Positions 1 to 8,807 of a stretch of DNA of 20,076 nt are shown here, one piece after another; within the stretch, counting starts at the first letter, position 1, and each line of letters opens with the position of its first letter. Under the pieces are notes generated by a model. It saw nothing but the letters and a program-made list of their open reading frames with translations, had not been told where the DNA came from and ran no database searches. The stretch comes from Larix sibirica (taxonomy: Eukaryota > Streptophyta > Pinopsida > Pinales > Pinaceae): NCBI GenBank assembly GCA_004151065.3, contig NWUY0300024293.1:5747-25822 (forward strand), read 5' to 3'. The translations under genes were made by a program, and so were the position numbers.

Positions 1-38
1 GCATACAATAGTCTAACAATCTTGATGAATTTTCAAGT

Positions 39-299
39 TTGTATCAGTTTGATGACTTTGGGTTATCATCACTTTCTTATTTTATTAGAAACCCTTGCTT
101 AATCCTTAGTTTTTCGATTTCTATCTGGCATATCTTATTGATACGAACACCCTTTTTAGTGTCGACTTCTTTCAAAGTGCATTTCTTTTGTTTACTTTGC
201 AATGGTGCAATTAATTTCTATTTTTGTTGCACTAGGATTATGTTTATCATTATGACCAATTTAAATGAGATCTCGTTAACCGGTGCTAACTAACTCCTA
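39..299 (+). pseudogene. Tail of a first gag-protease unit: GAG-pre remnant plus spacer
   Basis: The open stretch from 39 reads YQFDDFGLSSLSYFIRN, which resembles the stretch after the protease in plant copia polyproteins (the GAG-pre region ahead of integrase). It is homologous to about 1380-1660, with shared words such as tttcaaagtgcatt and ttgcactttgat-like sequence. After about position 120 the frame no longer resembles copia protein and appears to be the non-coding spacer that recurs at 1511-1720. I read it as the 3' end of a tandem unit whose start lies left of the window. The small open frame is not a gene. Confidence 0.6.
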
Positions 300-1510
300 T
301 ATACATGTAAGATCCATTGACAAGTACGAGACTCTACATGATCACTTTGGGAATAGAAATTGCACATTTGGATTCCTTGAAGAAAGGAAAATGGTTTAGT
401 AAAAATGTTGATGATTGTGGACTTATTGGCATATTAATCTATGATGTAGCTTGGACCAAGTTTGAGCAGTGGTTCAGTAAATAGGATGAGATTTGAGCAC
501 ATTAGTTGGAGAATGAGTTTATTGCTTTGGATTTGGCTAATTTTGATTGCATCAAATATTGCACCCTAAGGTTTAATACTTGGAAACCTTTTATTGTTGC
601 TTATGGTATGAAGAATACTAATGATCATATAAAATCGACCATATTCTATTTTTATTTCTATTTTTTACTCCACTAAAGAAGCTTTCTTAATTACTTATAA
701 AATATCTACTTTTGAATAATCTTGTGAGCAATTAACATAGGAGCAAGGACAACACCTTAGTGTGTAGCGAAAAATCCCAATAAGAAGAAGTCTAAGAAAA
801 AGAAAAGGAATAAGGGTCCCAAACCTAATCAACTTTTATCTAGTTCAAATGTTAAATAAGGAGAAAATTCCAAGGGAAAGAATGTTGCTTGTCCTTGCAA
901 CTTTTTTGTAAGGGATGACCATTTGGAATTGTGTTGTTGGAATAACATGGAAGCTTTGGAGGCAACCATGAAGTAATGCAACATCAATATTGATCCTCCT
1001 CCTCCTCCTAAATGTCAAGCCCTATATGTTTCTACCATCAATGATAATGTAAAACTTCCCTTTTAGATATGTAAATGATAAATTCAGGGGCCTATCACCA
1101 CATGGTTAAGAATGGAGTCATGATTTTTCACTTGATGATTGTAACACCATTTGCATTGGTAATAATGGATCCTTGGGAGTTGTAGGACTATGCCTTTCTT
1201 AGATTGATGGTATTCTTTTTAACAATATATTTTGTGTTCTTAATATTCCTTGGAATACTCTCCCCCTCTATTAAATATCTAATTCTAGTGCATGCAACAC
1301 TTTAGAGTTTTCACCTCACCCTATGGTAATCAAAGATATCCATGATCCTAAACATGTAATAGCCTCAATAATTTCAATGATTTCCCGAAGTAGTAAAGGT
1401 TTGTCAATTTTAGGTCATCATCAATTTCTTATTTTACTAGAAATCATCGTTCAATCCTTAGTTTCACAAGTTCAAAAGGGCATATATTGTTTATTTAAGC
1501 ACCTTTTTTA
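300..1510 (+). pseudogene. Copia gag-protease-GAG-pre pseudogene (tandem unit 2)
   Basis: The gag start region (about 330-600) reads HDHFGN and later IYDVAWTKFEQ, with stops between. A lysine-rich stretch near 780-830 (KKKSKKKKRNKG) leads to a zinc knuckle at 896-934, C-NF-F-VRDD-H-LELC-C-W. This keeps the CX2CX4HX4C spacing, but the second Cys is replaced by Phe. A proline run (about 1000) and a protease-like stretch with DNGSLGVVG-type sequence (about 1165-1185) follow. GAG-pre is clear at 1323-1400: VIKDIHDPKHVIAS. The unit stops there, without integrase, and the spacer begins near 1511. By eye it is roughly 75-80% identical to unit 3. It is non-functional. Confidence 0.75.
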
Positions 1511-1617
1511 GTGTCTTTTTATTTCAAAGTGCATTACTTTCACATATTTTACAATGATGCAATTAGTTTCTATTTGTGTTGCACTTTGATTTCTATTTAT
1601 GATTATGGTCGATTTAG

Positions 1618-1714
1618 ATGAGATCTAATTAATATGTACTAATTAACTCATATAAATCCTACTAACCAATTTATATGAGATCTAATTAATATGTACTAAT
1701 TAACTCATATAAAT
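1618..1714 (+). repeat. 57-bp tandem duplication in the inter-unit spacer
   Basis: The 40 bases at 1618-1657 recur without change at 1675-1714, an offset of 57 bp, and weaker identity extends leftwards. Each copy contains palindromic words: taattaa...taatta, and a tatatgag/ctcatata pair around the second copy. The corresponding spacer near 260-310 has only one diverged copy. The duplication therefore arose after the larger units were duplicated. Confidence 0.9.
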
Positions 1715-1719
1715 TCTAC

Positions 1720-2930
1720 ATGAAAGAATTGAGAAGCAAGGGACTATACATGATCACTTTGGGAATCTAATTGAACATTTGGATCCCTTGAAGAAAGGCA
1801 TGCGGATTAACAAAACTGACTAAGCTCATGGACTCATTGGCATGCCAATCTATGATGTAGGTTGGACCATGTTTGAGCAGTTGTTTGATAAACGTAATGA
1901 GAGCAGTTGTTTGATAAACGTAATGAGATTTGAGCATATTAGTTGGAGAATGAGCTTACTACATTGAATTGAATTAATTTTGATAGCATGAAATATTGCA
2001 TCTAAAGGTTTGGAAACTTTTCCTTGCATAATAAGGTATGAAAACATTGATGACTGCATGATAACGAACATACTTTATTTTCTAAAATTGGTGAATCGTA
2101 TTTTGTTTTTGCTTCCAATTTTTACTCCACTAAAGAAGCTTTTGGCACTATTTACAAAATGTATAGTTTTAAATCATTTTGTGAACAATTAATGTGGAAG
2201 TAGGACAAGCACTTTTACATTGGTGTCATTTATGTAGGTACCGAGAACAAAGCCTTAGTGGTGTACTAAAATTAAGGTTCTAAGAAGAAGAAGTCTATGA
2301 AAAACAAATGGATTATGGGTTTCAAACCAAATCAACTTTTCTTTGCTATGAATGTTGAGGAAGGAGTAAAGTTCAAAGGAAAGACCATTTACTAAGTTTG
2401 TATGTTTTGTGTAAGAGATGTTCTCTTTGGATGACATTGTTGGAAAAATATGGAAGCTTTGAAGACAAACATGGAGCAACACACCATCAAGATGGATTGT
2501 CCTCCTCCTCCTAAATCTCAATCCAAACCCGCTTCTACCTTCAACTTCAATGTAAAAAATTCCCATTGTACTTGTGTGCATTTTAAGTTAATGAGACTCT
2601 CATAATGTGGTTAAGGATAAAGTCATGATTTTGCACTTGACAAATTGATACCACACAATTTTTTGTTGTTGATAATGGGTCCTTGGGAGTTGTAGGATCA
2701 TATATTGTTTAATTAGATGGTGGTTTTTTAAACCATGTACTTTGTGTTGATATTTAGTGCAATAATCTCTCCCTATTTCAAATACTGATTCTAACACATT
2801 AAAACTATAGAGTTTTCATCTCATCAAATTGTAATAAAATATCTACATGATCCTATGCATGTAATAGCCTTAACAATGTCGATAAGGTTGTAAGTTTGAC
2901 AACTTTGGGTGATCGCCACTTTCTTATGTT
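1720..2930 (+). pseudogene. Copia gag-protease-GAG-pre pseudogene (tandem unit 3, joined to pol)
   Basis: This has the same order as unit 2. Gag is best preserved at 1740-1890, where HDHFGNLIEHLDPLKKGM and then IYDVGWTMFEQLFDKRNE can be read. A zinc-knuckle remnant at about 2401-2445 reads CMFC-VRD...HCWKNMEAL; the region of the His is disturbed and a stop intervenes. The protease-like stretch with DNGSLGVVG-type sequence is at about 2670-2700, and GAG-pre with KFDNFG-like sequence is at about 2890-2915. Unlike unit 2 it runs directly into integrase (HEWFGHLN at 2967-2990), so this is the copy belonging to the full internal region. A 26-bp tandem duplication (1875-1926) breaks its frame. The open frames on the other strand at 2255-2797 are shadows. 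Confidence 0.78.
1875..1926 (+). repeat. Perfect 26-bp tandem duplication inside gag
   Basis: The 26 bases at 1875-1900 (starting gagcagttgtttgataaacg) are repeated exactly at 1901-1926. They encode EQLFDKRNE-like gag sequence. Since 26 is not a multiple of three, the second copy shifts the frame. Unit 2 has a single diverged copy at the matching place (about 464-490), so this is a private mutation of unit 3. Confidence 0.95.
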
Positions 2931-2949
2931 TTCATTGTTCACATTGATG

Positions 2950-3835
2950 ATTTGAAAAGACTCTAACATGAGTGGTTTGGACATTTAAATCGCTATTGAC
3001 TACAACAATTATGCAAGAACAAAAAATGTATATGGATTCCTCTTGTTTCTTTCTAGGATGGTGTTTTCCTTGTTTGTGCTCTCAAAAATCACAAACATGA
3101 TAGACAAAGGTGCTTCTTGGTGTGCGTCAACACCTTTGCAACTTGTTCATAGTGGTTTTTGTGGTCCTATACCCATTGCTTCCTTTTCAATTTTTATGTA
3201 TTTTTTTTCTCTTCATTGATGATTTTAATAGGTGCACTTTGGTTTATTTTCTTACTAGCAAGAGTGAAGTATTTGATAAGTTTTTTCCCTTCAAGTACCT
3301 TGTTGAAAACCGATCTAGTAATCACATTCATAAACTTTTGATTAGAAATGGAAGTGGATATGTAACCAATCGATACATTAATTTTTTCTCTTCAAGATGA
3401 ATTAATATGCAACACATTGTCCACTATACACCACAATAGAATGATGTGGTCTAAAGAAAGAACCAAACCTTAATAGAAATGGAAAATTGTATGATTCAAT
3501 TCAAGAACATAGCCCAAGTTTTGGCTTGAACCCATTAACGATGCAAATTACATATTGAACCACACTCCTACCAAGATTGTGCATGATGTAACACGTGAAG
3601 AAGCATGGAGCAAATGAAAGAGAGATGTTGGTTGGAAACTTTCAAGTGTTTAGTTGTGACTCTTGGGATCATATTCCTAATGAGAAGGATAAAACTTTGC
3701 AATTGAAGAGTCATAAATGCATTCTTATCAGTTACTTAGAAGATGTAAAAGGACATCGCCTTTATGTACCCCAAACTACAAATGTGACTCTTATGAGATA
3801 AATTCAATTCGATGAGCATTTCTTAAGCTATGAGC
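2950..3835 (+). pseudogene. Copia integrase pseudogene
   Basis: The zinc-binding end is seen as HEWFGHLN (2967-2990) and DGVFLVCALKNHKHD (about 3058-3100), where the first expected Cys is Phe. The catalytic core follows: LVHSGFCGP at about 3139-3165, where the family has HSD, so the first catalytic Asp is Gly (3154-3156). FIDDFNRCTLVYFLTSKSE is at 3212-3270. LLIRNGSGY (about 3339-3365) lacks the second Asp. In HYTPQ*NDVV*RKNQTL the catalytic Glu codon is a TAA stop (3452-3454). The C-terminal part is long and clear in the frame from 3595: FQVFSCDSWDHIPNEKDKTL, then SHKCILISYLEDVKGHRLY. All three catalytic acids are lost, so the enzyme is dead. Confidence 0.9.
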
Positions 3836-4369
3836 CTTGTTGAGTGATTGTGTCGTCTTCAACATATGAGCTAACTTCTCCTTTTACATATTTATTGAAT
3901 TCATCTTTTTCTACTTCCTCTCCTAATTTTGCTTATGATATGGATATTATTTCTTCTTTTGATGAAGAATGTGAGGAGGAATCTCTTGCTCTGTTTCACT
4001 CCCCCTCCTACTATAGTTGAGTCTATTGAAATTGTTTTTGTAGTGCAAACCCTTCCTAGATAGGTCCAAAAGACTTGAGGAATTGTTGGTTATTTAGTTG
4101 GCGAGCTTCCACACCTCACCAAACACATTCCTAGCTCCGATACACCTCTTCATCTCTCATAGGTCGAGACCCTAGGGACTAGATTTAAAAACCTTTGAAG
4201 AAACATTTGATTAGCAATAATGGGATGAAGTAACAATGACACATATTGTTCCTTTTTGTTGAATGATACTTGGAATTTAGTAACTCTCCCTTAAGAGGTT
4301 TTTTAAAATATTTAAGTGGGTTAAGGGTTTATACAACTAAGTATGCAATAGATGGAAGCATGGACAAAC
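3836..4369 (+). pseudogene. Degenerate linker between copia integrase and reverse transcriptase
   Basis: This stretch follows integrase and precedes the first recognisable reverse transcriptase motif. It is rich in Ser, Phe and Leu codons on the + strand and full of stops, as expected for the poorly conserved linker of copia polyproteins. A few words, such as QTLPR and DTPLHLS near 4040-4160, could belong to it. No separate gene is visible. Confidence 0.5.
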
Positions 4370-4990
4370 ATAAGCTCGATTTAGAAGCCAAATGTTTTCT
4401 CATGTCAAAGGCCTCAACTATTCTATAACATTTGATCCAATTGCCAAAATGGATTACATTTTCCTTGTTCTTTTACTTGAAACTTCTCAAAGATGGGAGA
4501 TCCATCAAATGGGCATTAAGGCTACCTTTGCATGGGGATCTGCAAGGAAACTTTTATATGGAAAATCCTCTTGGGTTTATTAAAGGTTACTCTAATATTG
4601 TATGTTTCCTCGAGAAATCATTCTATGGACTCCAAAGCACCACATGTTTGGTATGAGAAGATGGATTGTTCTCTACATGATATGGGATATTCTAGATTCC
4701 AATCTAACATAAATGTGCACAAAATGAGTGGGTTATGAGCTTATTATTCTTATTTTGCATGTTGATATCATTCTCACTAGCAATGATCCTCATTTTTTCA
4801 TCCAAGTGAAGTCTATTCTTTATAGTAACTAGTTTGAGATAACAAACTTAAGGAACCTACATTATTTTATTTGCCTTCAAGTTTTGTAGGTGAAGGAAGC
4901 TATTTTCCTTTCTTATCCTAAGTATGCCTTGGATATCCAACTTGTAACTAAGATTACTACCACATGTTCCATGTCCAAGGTGGAATCCAC
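4370..4990 (+). pseudogene. Copia reverse transcriptase pseudogene
   Basis: Reading across frames gives FDPIAKMDYIFLVLLLETSQ (about 4430-4490) and WEIHQMGIKATF (about 4495-4530). The family has QMDVK here, so the first catalytic Asp is Gly. HGDLQGNFYMENPLGFIKG is at about 4530-4590, FLEKSFYGLQS at about 4606-4640, then WYEKMDCSLHDMGYSRFQS at about 4650-4710. The YVDD box is LIILILHVDI (4740-4769), with Tyr to His and the second Asp to Ile. LRNLHYF and a YFLGLQVLQ-like stretch follow (about 4850-4895). At least two frameshifts are needed to read it. The short open frames in this interval are pieces of this domain and not separate genes. Confidence 0.88.
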
Positions 4991-5600
4991 TTTGTAAACA
5001 TAGTTATTTGGTATTTTATTGTACTCAAATCATACTCGATCATACCTTTCTTTTGTTGTTGGTCTAGTCCCTTACTTTGTCATCATGAGAGCCACTGGAA
5101 AGTAACAAAGTGGATACTTTGATACATCCAAGGTACACTTTAGTTTGCATTGAGCACAATTTAGAGAGTTCCACTTAATTGCTTAGTTTTCCAATTTCTA
5201 GTTGCACTAGGGGGCATGATGATCGAAAGAGCACTATAGCTTATGTTCACAATCTTGGTCCAAGTTCTATTACTTGGTAATGCAAGAAATACACTACAAT
5301 TTCCATTTCTTTAGCTATATAGAGCAATAGTTCTCATAGTCCATGAAGCACTTTGGATTCAATGGAGATTTTTTGAGTTTGGTTTCTAATAGGGACATCT
5401 GACCACCTTGTGGTGCAATAATTAGAGTGCCATCCAACTTTATTAGCATCTTGTTTAATGTCAACACACTAAGCACATATAAATACATATAAATTTAATT
5501 TGGCAACTTATTCATTATCAAGTTGTTCACTCTACTTATTGTCGAGCACAAGATCAAATTGTCTACATCTTTGCAACATTCCTAACATAAGAAATTTTTT
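4991..5600 (+). pseudogene. Copia RNase H and C-terminal end of pol, pseudogene
   Basis: The stretch after reverse transcriptase includes HESHWKVTKWIL-like sequence near 5085-5120. The clearest RNase H match is DRKSTIAYVHNLGPSSITW at 5221-5277, followed by a stop where the family usually has Ser, then CKKYTTISISLA (about 5281-5316). The acidic residues that should precede DDRKS are not visible. A C-terminal remnant corresponding to the TKHI and QIADIF motifs of the family can be traced weakly at about 5440-5590. The identification rests mainly on the 5221-5316 match. Confidence 0.8.
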
Positions 5601-5626
5601 TTCATCTTTGGACTATATTAAGTGTG

Positions 5627-5647
5627 CAGGAAGCTATTAAGGGGGGG
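5627..5647 (+). promoter_or_regulatory. Probable polypurine tract of the copia element
   Basis: The sequence aggaagctattaaggggggg lies just after the end of the RNase H remnant, where copia elements carry the purine run that primes plus-strand DNA synthesis. Seven G residues end at 5647, and the 3' LTR would begin within a few bases. Confidence 0.6.
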
Positions 5648-5649
5648 TA

Positions 5650-6160
5650 CATGTAATTCCTCCTTCCTTTTTTTCATTTTTGTATGTCTTTCTTCCTATC
5701 CCAAGTTGTTTTTAATGGGGGATGCAACTAGGGTACTAGAAACTATGGGAATGATTAATCCCAACATGGGTTAATGTATTGTTCATTAGTGCAATTGTTT
5801 TGTGTGTTTTATGTTGTAGCTATAATCCATCAAGCATATTCTATTTTGTGCATAAGTGATCCAATGGTCCTTTTATTCTTCATATTCATGACACTTGATT
5901 CATGTTTTTTTGCTTGATTAGTCCATGATCTCTATTTAAAGATCATGGAGGTTAATTTTTCAAAAGGCATCGAGACAATATAGAGTGAGGGTATCTTGGA
6001 TGTAAGCTTTGAGCAATAATACAAAATTTTGGCATTGTGTTGATGTTTCCTTTACAAACGGTTTTACCACATAAATTATAGTGTCTTGATATTTCATCTA
6101 TGTGAGTTATTAGTCTTTGGTGTTCAACCCCATGCTTTGTTGACATGGTTGGCTTCTAAC
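5650..6160 (+). mobile_element. Probable copia 3' LTR (right end uncertain)
   Basis: This follows the polypurine tract directly and contains no protein similarity. A TATA-like box, ctatttaaag, sits at 5932-5941 inside a perfect inverted repeat (separate entry). About 130-220 bp downstream the character changes, which would suit an R/U5 end. No second LTR copy is in the window to compare with, so the boundaries are guesses. The small open frames at 5952-6283 show no similarity I recognise and are left uncalled. Confidence 0.4.
5922..5949 (+). promoter_or_regulatory. TATA-like box framed by a perfect 9-bp inverted repeat
   Basis: tccatgatc (5922-5930) and gatcatgga (5941-5949) are exact reverse complements separated by ten bases, tctatttaaa. 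The spacer holds the TATA-like word of the probable 3' LTR. A similar arrangement occurs at 7158-7192. Whether the hairpin has any role in transcription is unknown. Confidence 0.55.
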
Positions 6161-6458
6161 AAAAAACAATGCTCCTGCCTAAAGATTAATAAATATTGGT
6201 TGATTGAACAATGCATTGATGGTAACAACAACATAATTTTGGATTTATGGAGAAAAATATACTTGAAATTCATGGACAATTAGCTTAGCTTTGTATATGT
6301 TCGTAACCAAAATATAGAGATATTTGGAACTCCCAATCACCTAGAATTGATCCTAAAATATTGTTTGGTTCTTAAACTTATGGTTTTCTCCTTGGATGCA
6401 TGACCTTATTTTAAAATGTGTCTTAACTACAACACGAAGGCCAATTAGAAACCTTAAT
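6161..6458. other. No gene recognised
   Basis: AT-rich sequence. Short open frames exist (for example 6086-6283 on +), but none shows a motif I can name. It may be the remainder of an LTR or of an older insertion. Confidence 0.5.
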
Positions 6459-6745
6459 AACATCCATACATTTTTTCTTTGCTTGCAGAGGACATTAGTG
6501 CATCCTCTTTCATTTTTTTTACTTCTAACTCATCATTTTTTGCTAAATAACATCGTCACATACACCCTTTTTAACATCCAAATTTTGAGGACATTATAAC
6601 GTCCTCTTTTGAAACCTTACAAACATCAAAGTTTTAGGACAATATTTTTGGGAAATAAGGAGCTCCAAAATAAGATATTATTTTGGGCATTATAACATCA
6701 CTTTTTTAGATATAGAAATATACAAATTTTAGGATGTTAATCTAT
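6459..6745 (+). repeat. Cluster of diverged short repeats with GAGGAC/GTCCTC stems
   Basis: A recurring block of the form aacatc(c)-a-attttgaggacatt is found about four times: near 6459-6510, 6573-6610, 6622-6645 and 6695-6741. The best copies contain gaggacattagtgcatcctc (6488-6507) and gaggacattataacgtcctc (6587-6606), 99 bp apart. The second has a perfect 6-bp stem, GAGGAC/GTCCTC. The family is not identified; it could be a decayed minisatellite or the end of a small transposon. Confidence 0.5.
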
Positions 6746-7140
6746 GGTACTGATGATGTTAAATAGGTCCTTGTTAGTGTCCAAAAGATAATAGATTGTG
6801 TGTGTATTACTGGAAGAATTAACGAAAAATTCATGTAAACTTGAGAAAAGAACAAGCTTGGACAAAATTTTGACAAGACAACATGATAATGAGTGTGGAT
6901 CATCATCATCACACCATCTATTTTTCCAACATGGGCCTAGAGTGGCAAGGGAGTTGAGCTAGTGCAAAGCAAAGTAGAACATTGGTGAAGATATGATTTG
7001 GTAAAATTTGATCCTTGACCCAACCAACTTTAACAATTAAATAAAAATTCCTTGGCCGAGATTTATTAAACAATGCGGGTTGTTTGATAGGACATTGTCA
7101 ACTTTGATCCTTAATGTGGTTAAAATTGTTTAGCCATCCA
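6746..7140. other. No gene recognised
   Basis: About 400 bp of AT-rich sequence without a protein match on either strand. A (atc)n-like run, gatcatcatcatcacacc, lies near 6898-6915. By position it could be the U3 part of the LTR suggested at 7141-7526. Confidence 0.4.
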
Positions 7141-7526
7141 CATTTATAAATATGTAATGCCCTCATCTATTTAAAGTTGATCAATGAGGGCAATAGTGAT
7201 TTATTGTGAATTAGGGCATTATAAGTGTGAACCATTGGTACTATACATTTGGTGTGTGGGGACAAAGAGTCATACATTGCAAACTTGAGAAGCCATTGAA
7301 GAGAGACTATGTTCCAGTGTAACTTTACTTTACAATGTGGGTTTTAGTTAACTAAGTTTTTAACTTTTTGGGCAATCATTGGCACAATATTATGTGTGGT
7401 ATTTATATCCTAATATTTTTTATTTTATGTTTGTGTTTAGTCAAATAATTCCTTAGTATTGAAGAAGCTAAACAAGTTTCTTGTTATCATTGAAATCATT
7501 GCTAGTAAATGGTGTAGCCTTGACCA
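7141..7526 (+). mobile_element. Possible gypsy-type 5' LTR end (TATA, R/U5) followed by primer-binding-like sequence
   Basis: TATA-like words occur at 7143-7151 (tttataaat) and 7168-7176. The sequence runs to ttgacca, ending in CA at 7526, and is followed at once by tttggtgccatctaaaga. Many plant Ty3/gypsy elements of the Tat/Ogre type show CA then TTTGGCGCC-like sequence at the junction of 5' LTR and internal region. No matching gag was recognised downstream, and the left boundary is unknown, so this is a suggestion only. Confidence 0.3.
7158..7192 (+). promoter_or_regulatory. TATA-like box inside a second perfect 9-bp inverted repeat
   Basis: tgccctcat (7158-7166) and atgagggca (7184-7192) are exact reverse complements. 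The 17-base spacer begins ctatttaaag, the same ten-base word that lies in the inverted repeat at 5922-5949. Confidence 0.55.
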
Positions 7527-7877
7527 TTTGGTGCCATCTAAAGAAGACTATCGCATTAATTTTATTTCATTGTTCATTTGAAAAGGGATTCACACTAGGT
7601 GTAGAAGCAATTGTATGAGTTTACCAAATTCACCAAAGATGTTAAACGTTTGGGGTGTGATTATTAAAGCATCAAGTGCACTAGTAGTCATTTTCCATTG
7701 AAGTTCAACACCTTTGCATAGTCTACAAGAATGCCAAAATGATCACATGGTCTTAAATCAAGGATGGATCTTGAGGAAATATGATTTTAAGTAGCATAGT
7801 TTTGGTTCCAATGTTGATCCACTTCACCCTTGTGACCATAACCTGATCCAATGCGTGTTAATTAGAATATTCAAACT
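7527..7877. other. No gene recognised; unique sequence left of the duplicated block
   Basis: This would be leader or gag territory if the LTR at 7141-7526 is real. I could read only weak fragments, such as LYEFTKFTKDVKRLGCDY near 7610-7665, and could not assign them. Identity with the second copy starts at 7878. Confidence 0.4.
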
Positions 7878-8237
7878 CAAGAGAAATTTGTCATTAGTAA
7901 ATGCCACACATGGGATTTGGGTCATATATGAATGACTTTGAATATGTAGTTCATCCCTCCCAAGATGGTATCTCATCATTGTTATTGATTTACAATATTT
8001 TGGTAGTGGGAGCTTGATATAGAGCCACACTTGATCCCATTGGAGGAAATTATTGTTTTTTAATGTCAGTTAGGTTAAGAGTTGATTAAAGAATCCAATC
8101 TCTTAAATTACTAGAGTGATTGCTCTTATAAGGAGTTGTTTGAGTATTAAAGTAGCACAACAAACACATATAATATCAAATAATAAAAATATTTAGTAGC
8201 CGTAACAATGTATATAATTTGTTTGAGAAAAGTGGGG

Positions 8238-8807
8238 ATGGCATCCTCGTCGAGCATTCATATTTCTGAAGTGAAATTGGATGGGAATAATTATCTAGTT
8301 TGGAAATTTAGAGTCCATAATGTGTTGATGAAGCAATACTTATTAAAACATGTTGAAGGAAAATAAATTGTTCTATTTAATGCAATAGAGTGCACAAAGT
8401 TAAACACTTGAGATGAACATGTTCAACGCATCTTAAAGTTGTTAGTGGCTTACCATATAATTCCACAAATTCATAGTGCAAAGTGTGAGACATATCTAGA
8501 CTACATTATAAAACCTTTTATGAAGCCTCCAATAGAAGTATACTTTTATATTTGTGTAATCAATTGTATGCGTTAAAGATGAATGATAATGAGAGTGCCA
8601 CAAATGATATGGCACACATTCAAGATGAGTGTGACTAGCTTGTAGTTTGTGGAAATACAATAGAAATGAAGGGCCTAGTAGTGTTTAAAATCATTGGGTT
8701 GAAAAAAACAATAGAACCTTTTGTGACAAACTTGATTGTCATACACAAAGTCATTGGAACTATGACATAGTTGTTCACCTTGCTTGGACGAAGAGGCACT
8801 AATTAAT
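8238..8807 (+). pseudogene. 5' part of a Ty1/copia gag pseudogene (copy 1)
   Basis: From the ATG at 8238 the frame reads MASSSSIHISEVKLDGNNYL, then VWKFRVHNVLMKQYLLKHVEG. This is the start of the plant copia gag domain (Retrotran_gag_2/UBN2 type, LDGxNYxxW signature). A TAA at 8364 ends the frame after 42 residues. Shifted frames continue the domain: DEHVQRILKLLVAYHIIPQI (about 8412-8475), NQLYALKMNDNESATNDM (about 8559-8612), IEPFVTNLIVI (about 8711-8745) and a LFTLLGRRGTN-like end (8770-8803). It stops sharply at 8807, where the inverted gypsy LTR begins, so the rest of gag and pol was displaced by insertion. This is a different copia family member from the one at 1-5650. Confidence 0.85.

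Larger units (their letters stand above)
1..5650 (+). mobile_element. Decayed Ty1/copia retrotransposon internal region, 5' end outside the window
   Basis: In order on the + strand one can read gag, protease, GAG-pre, integrase, reverse transcriptase and RNase H. This is the Ty1/copia order, with integrase before reverse transcriptase. Every domain is interrupted by stops and frameshifts, so the element cannot encode its own proteins. A polypurine run near 5627-5647 closes the internal region. No 5' LTR or primer binding site is visible, because the window opens inside a GAG-pre-like segment. The gag-protease part is repeated in tandem (entries below), which is not normal for the family. The copia assignment is firm; the exact lineage is not determined. 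Confidence 0.88.

Noticed and set aside
39-293. 84-codon open frame at the left edge as an independent membrane protein
   Set aside because: Its hydrophobic look comes from T-rich decayed sequence. The first third matches GAG-pre and the remainder matches the non-coding spacer of the next unit.
2255-2797. Minus-strand open frames at 2255-2581 and 2600-2797
   Set aside because: They are shadows opposite the copia gag-protease pseudogene; the similarity is entirely on the + strand.
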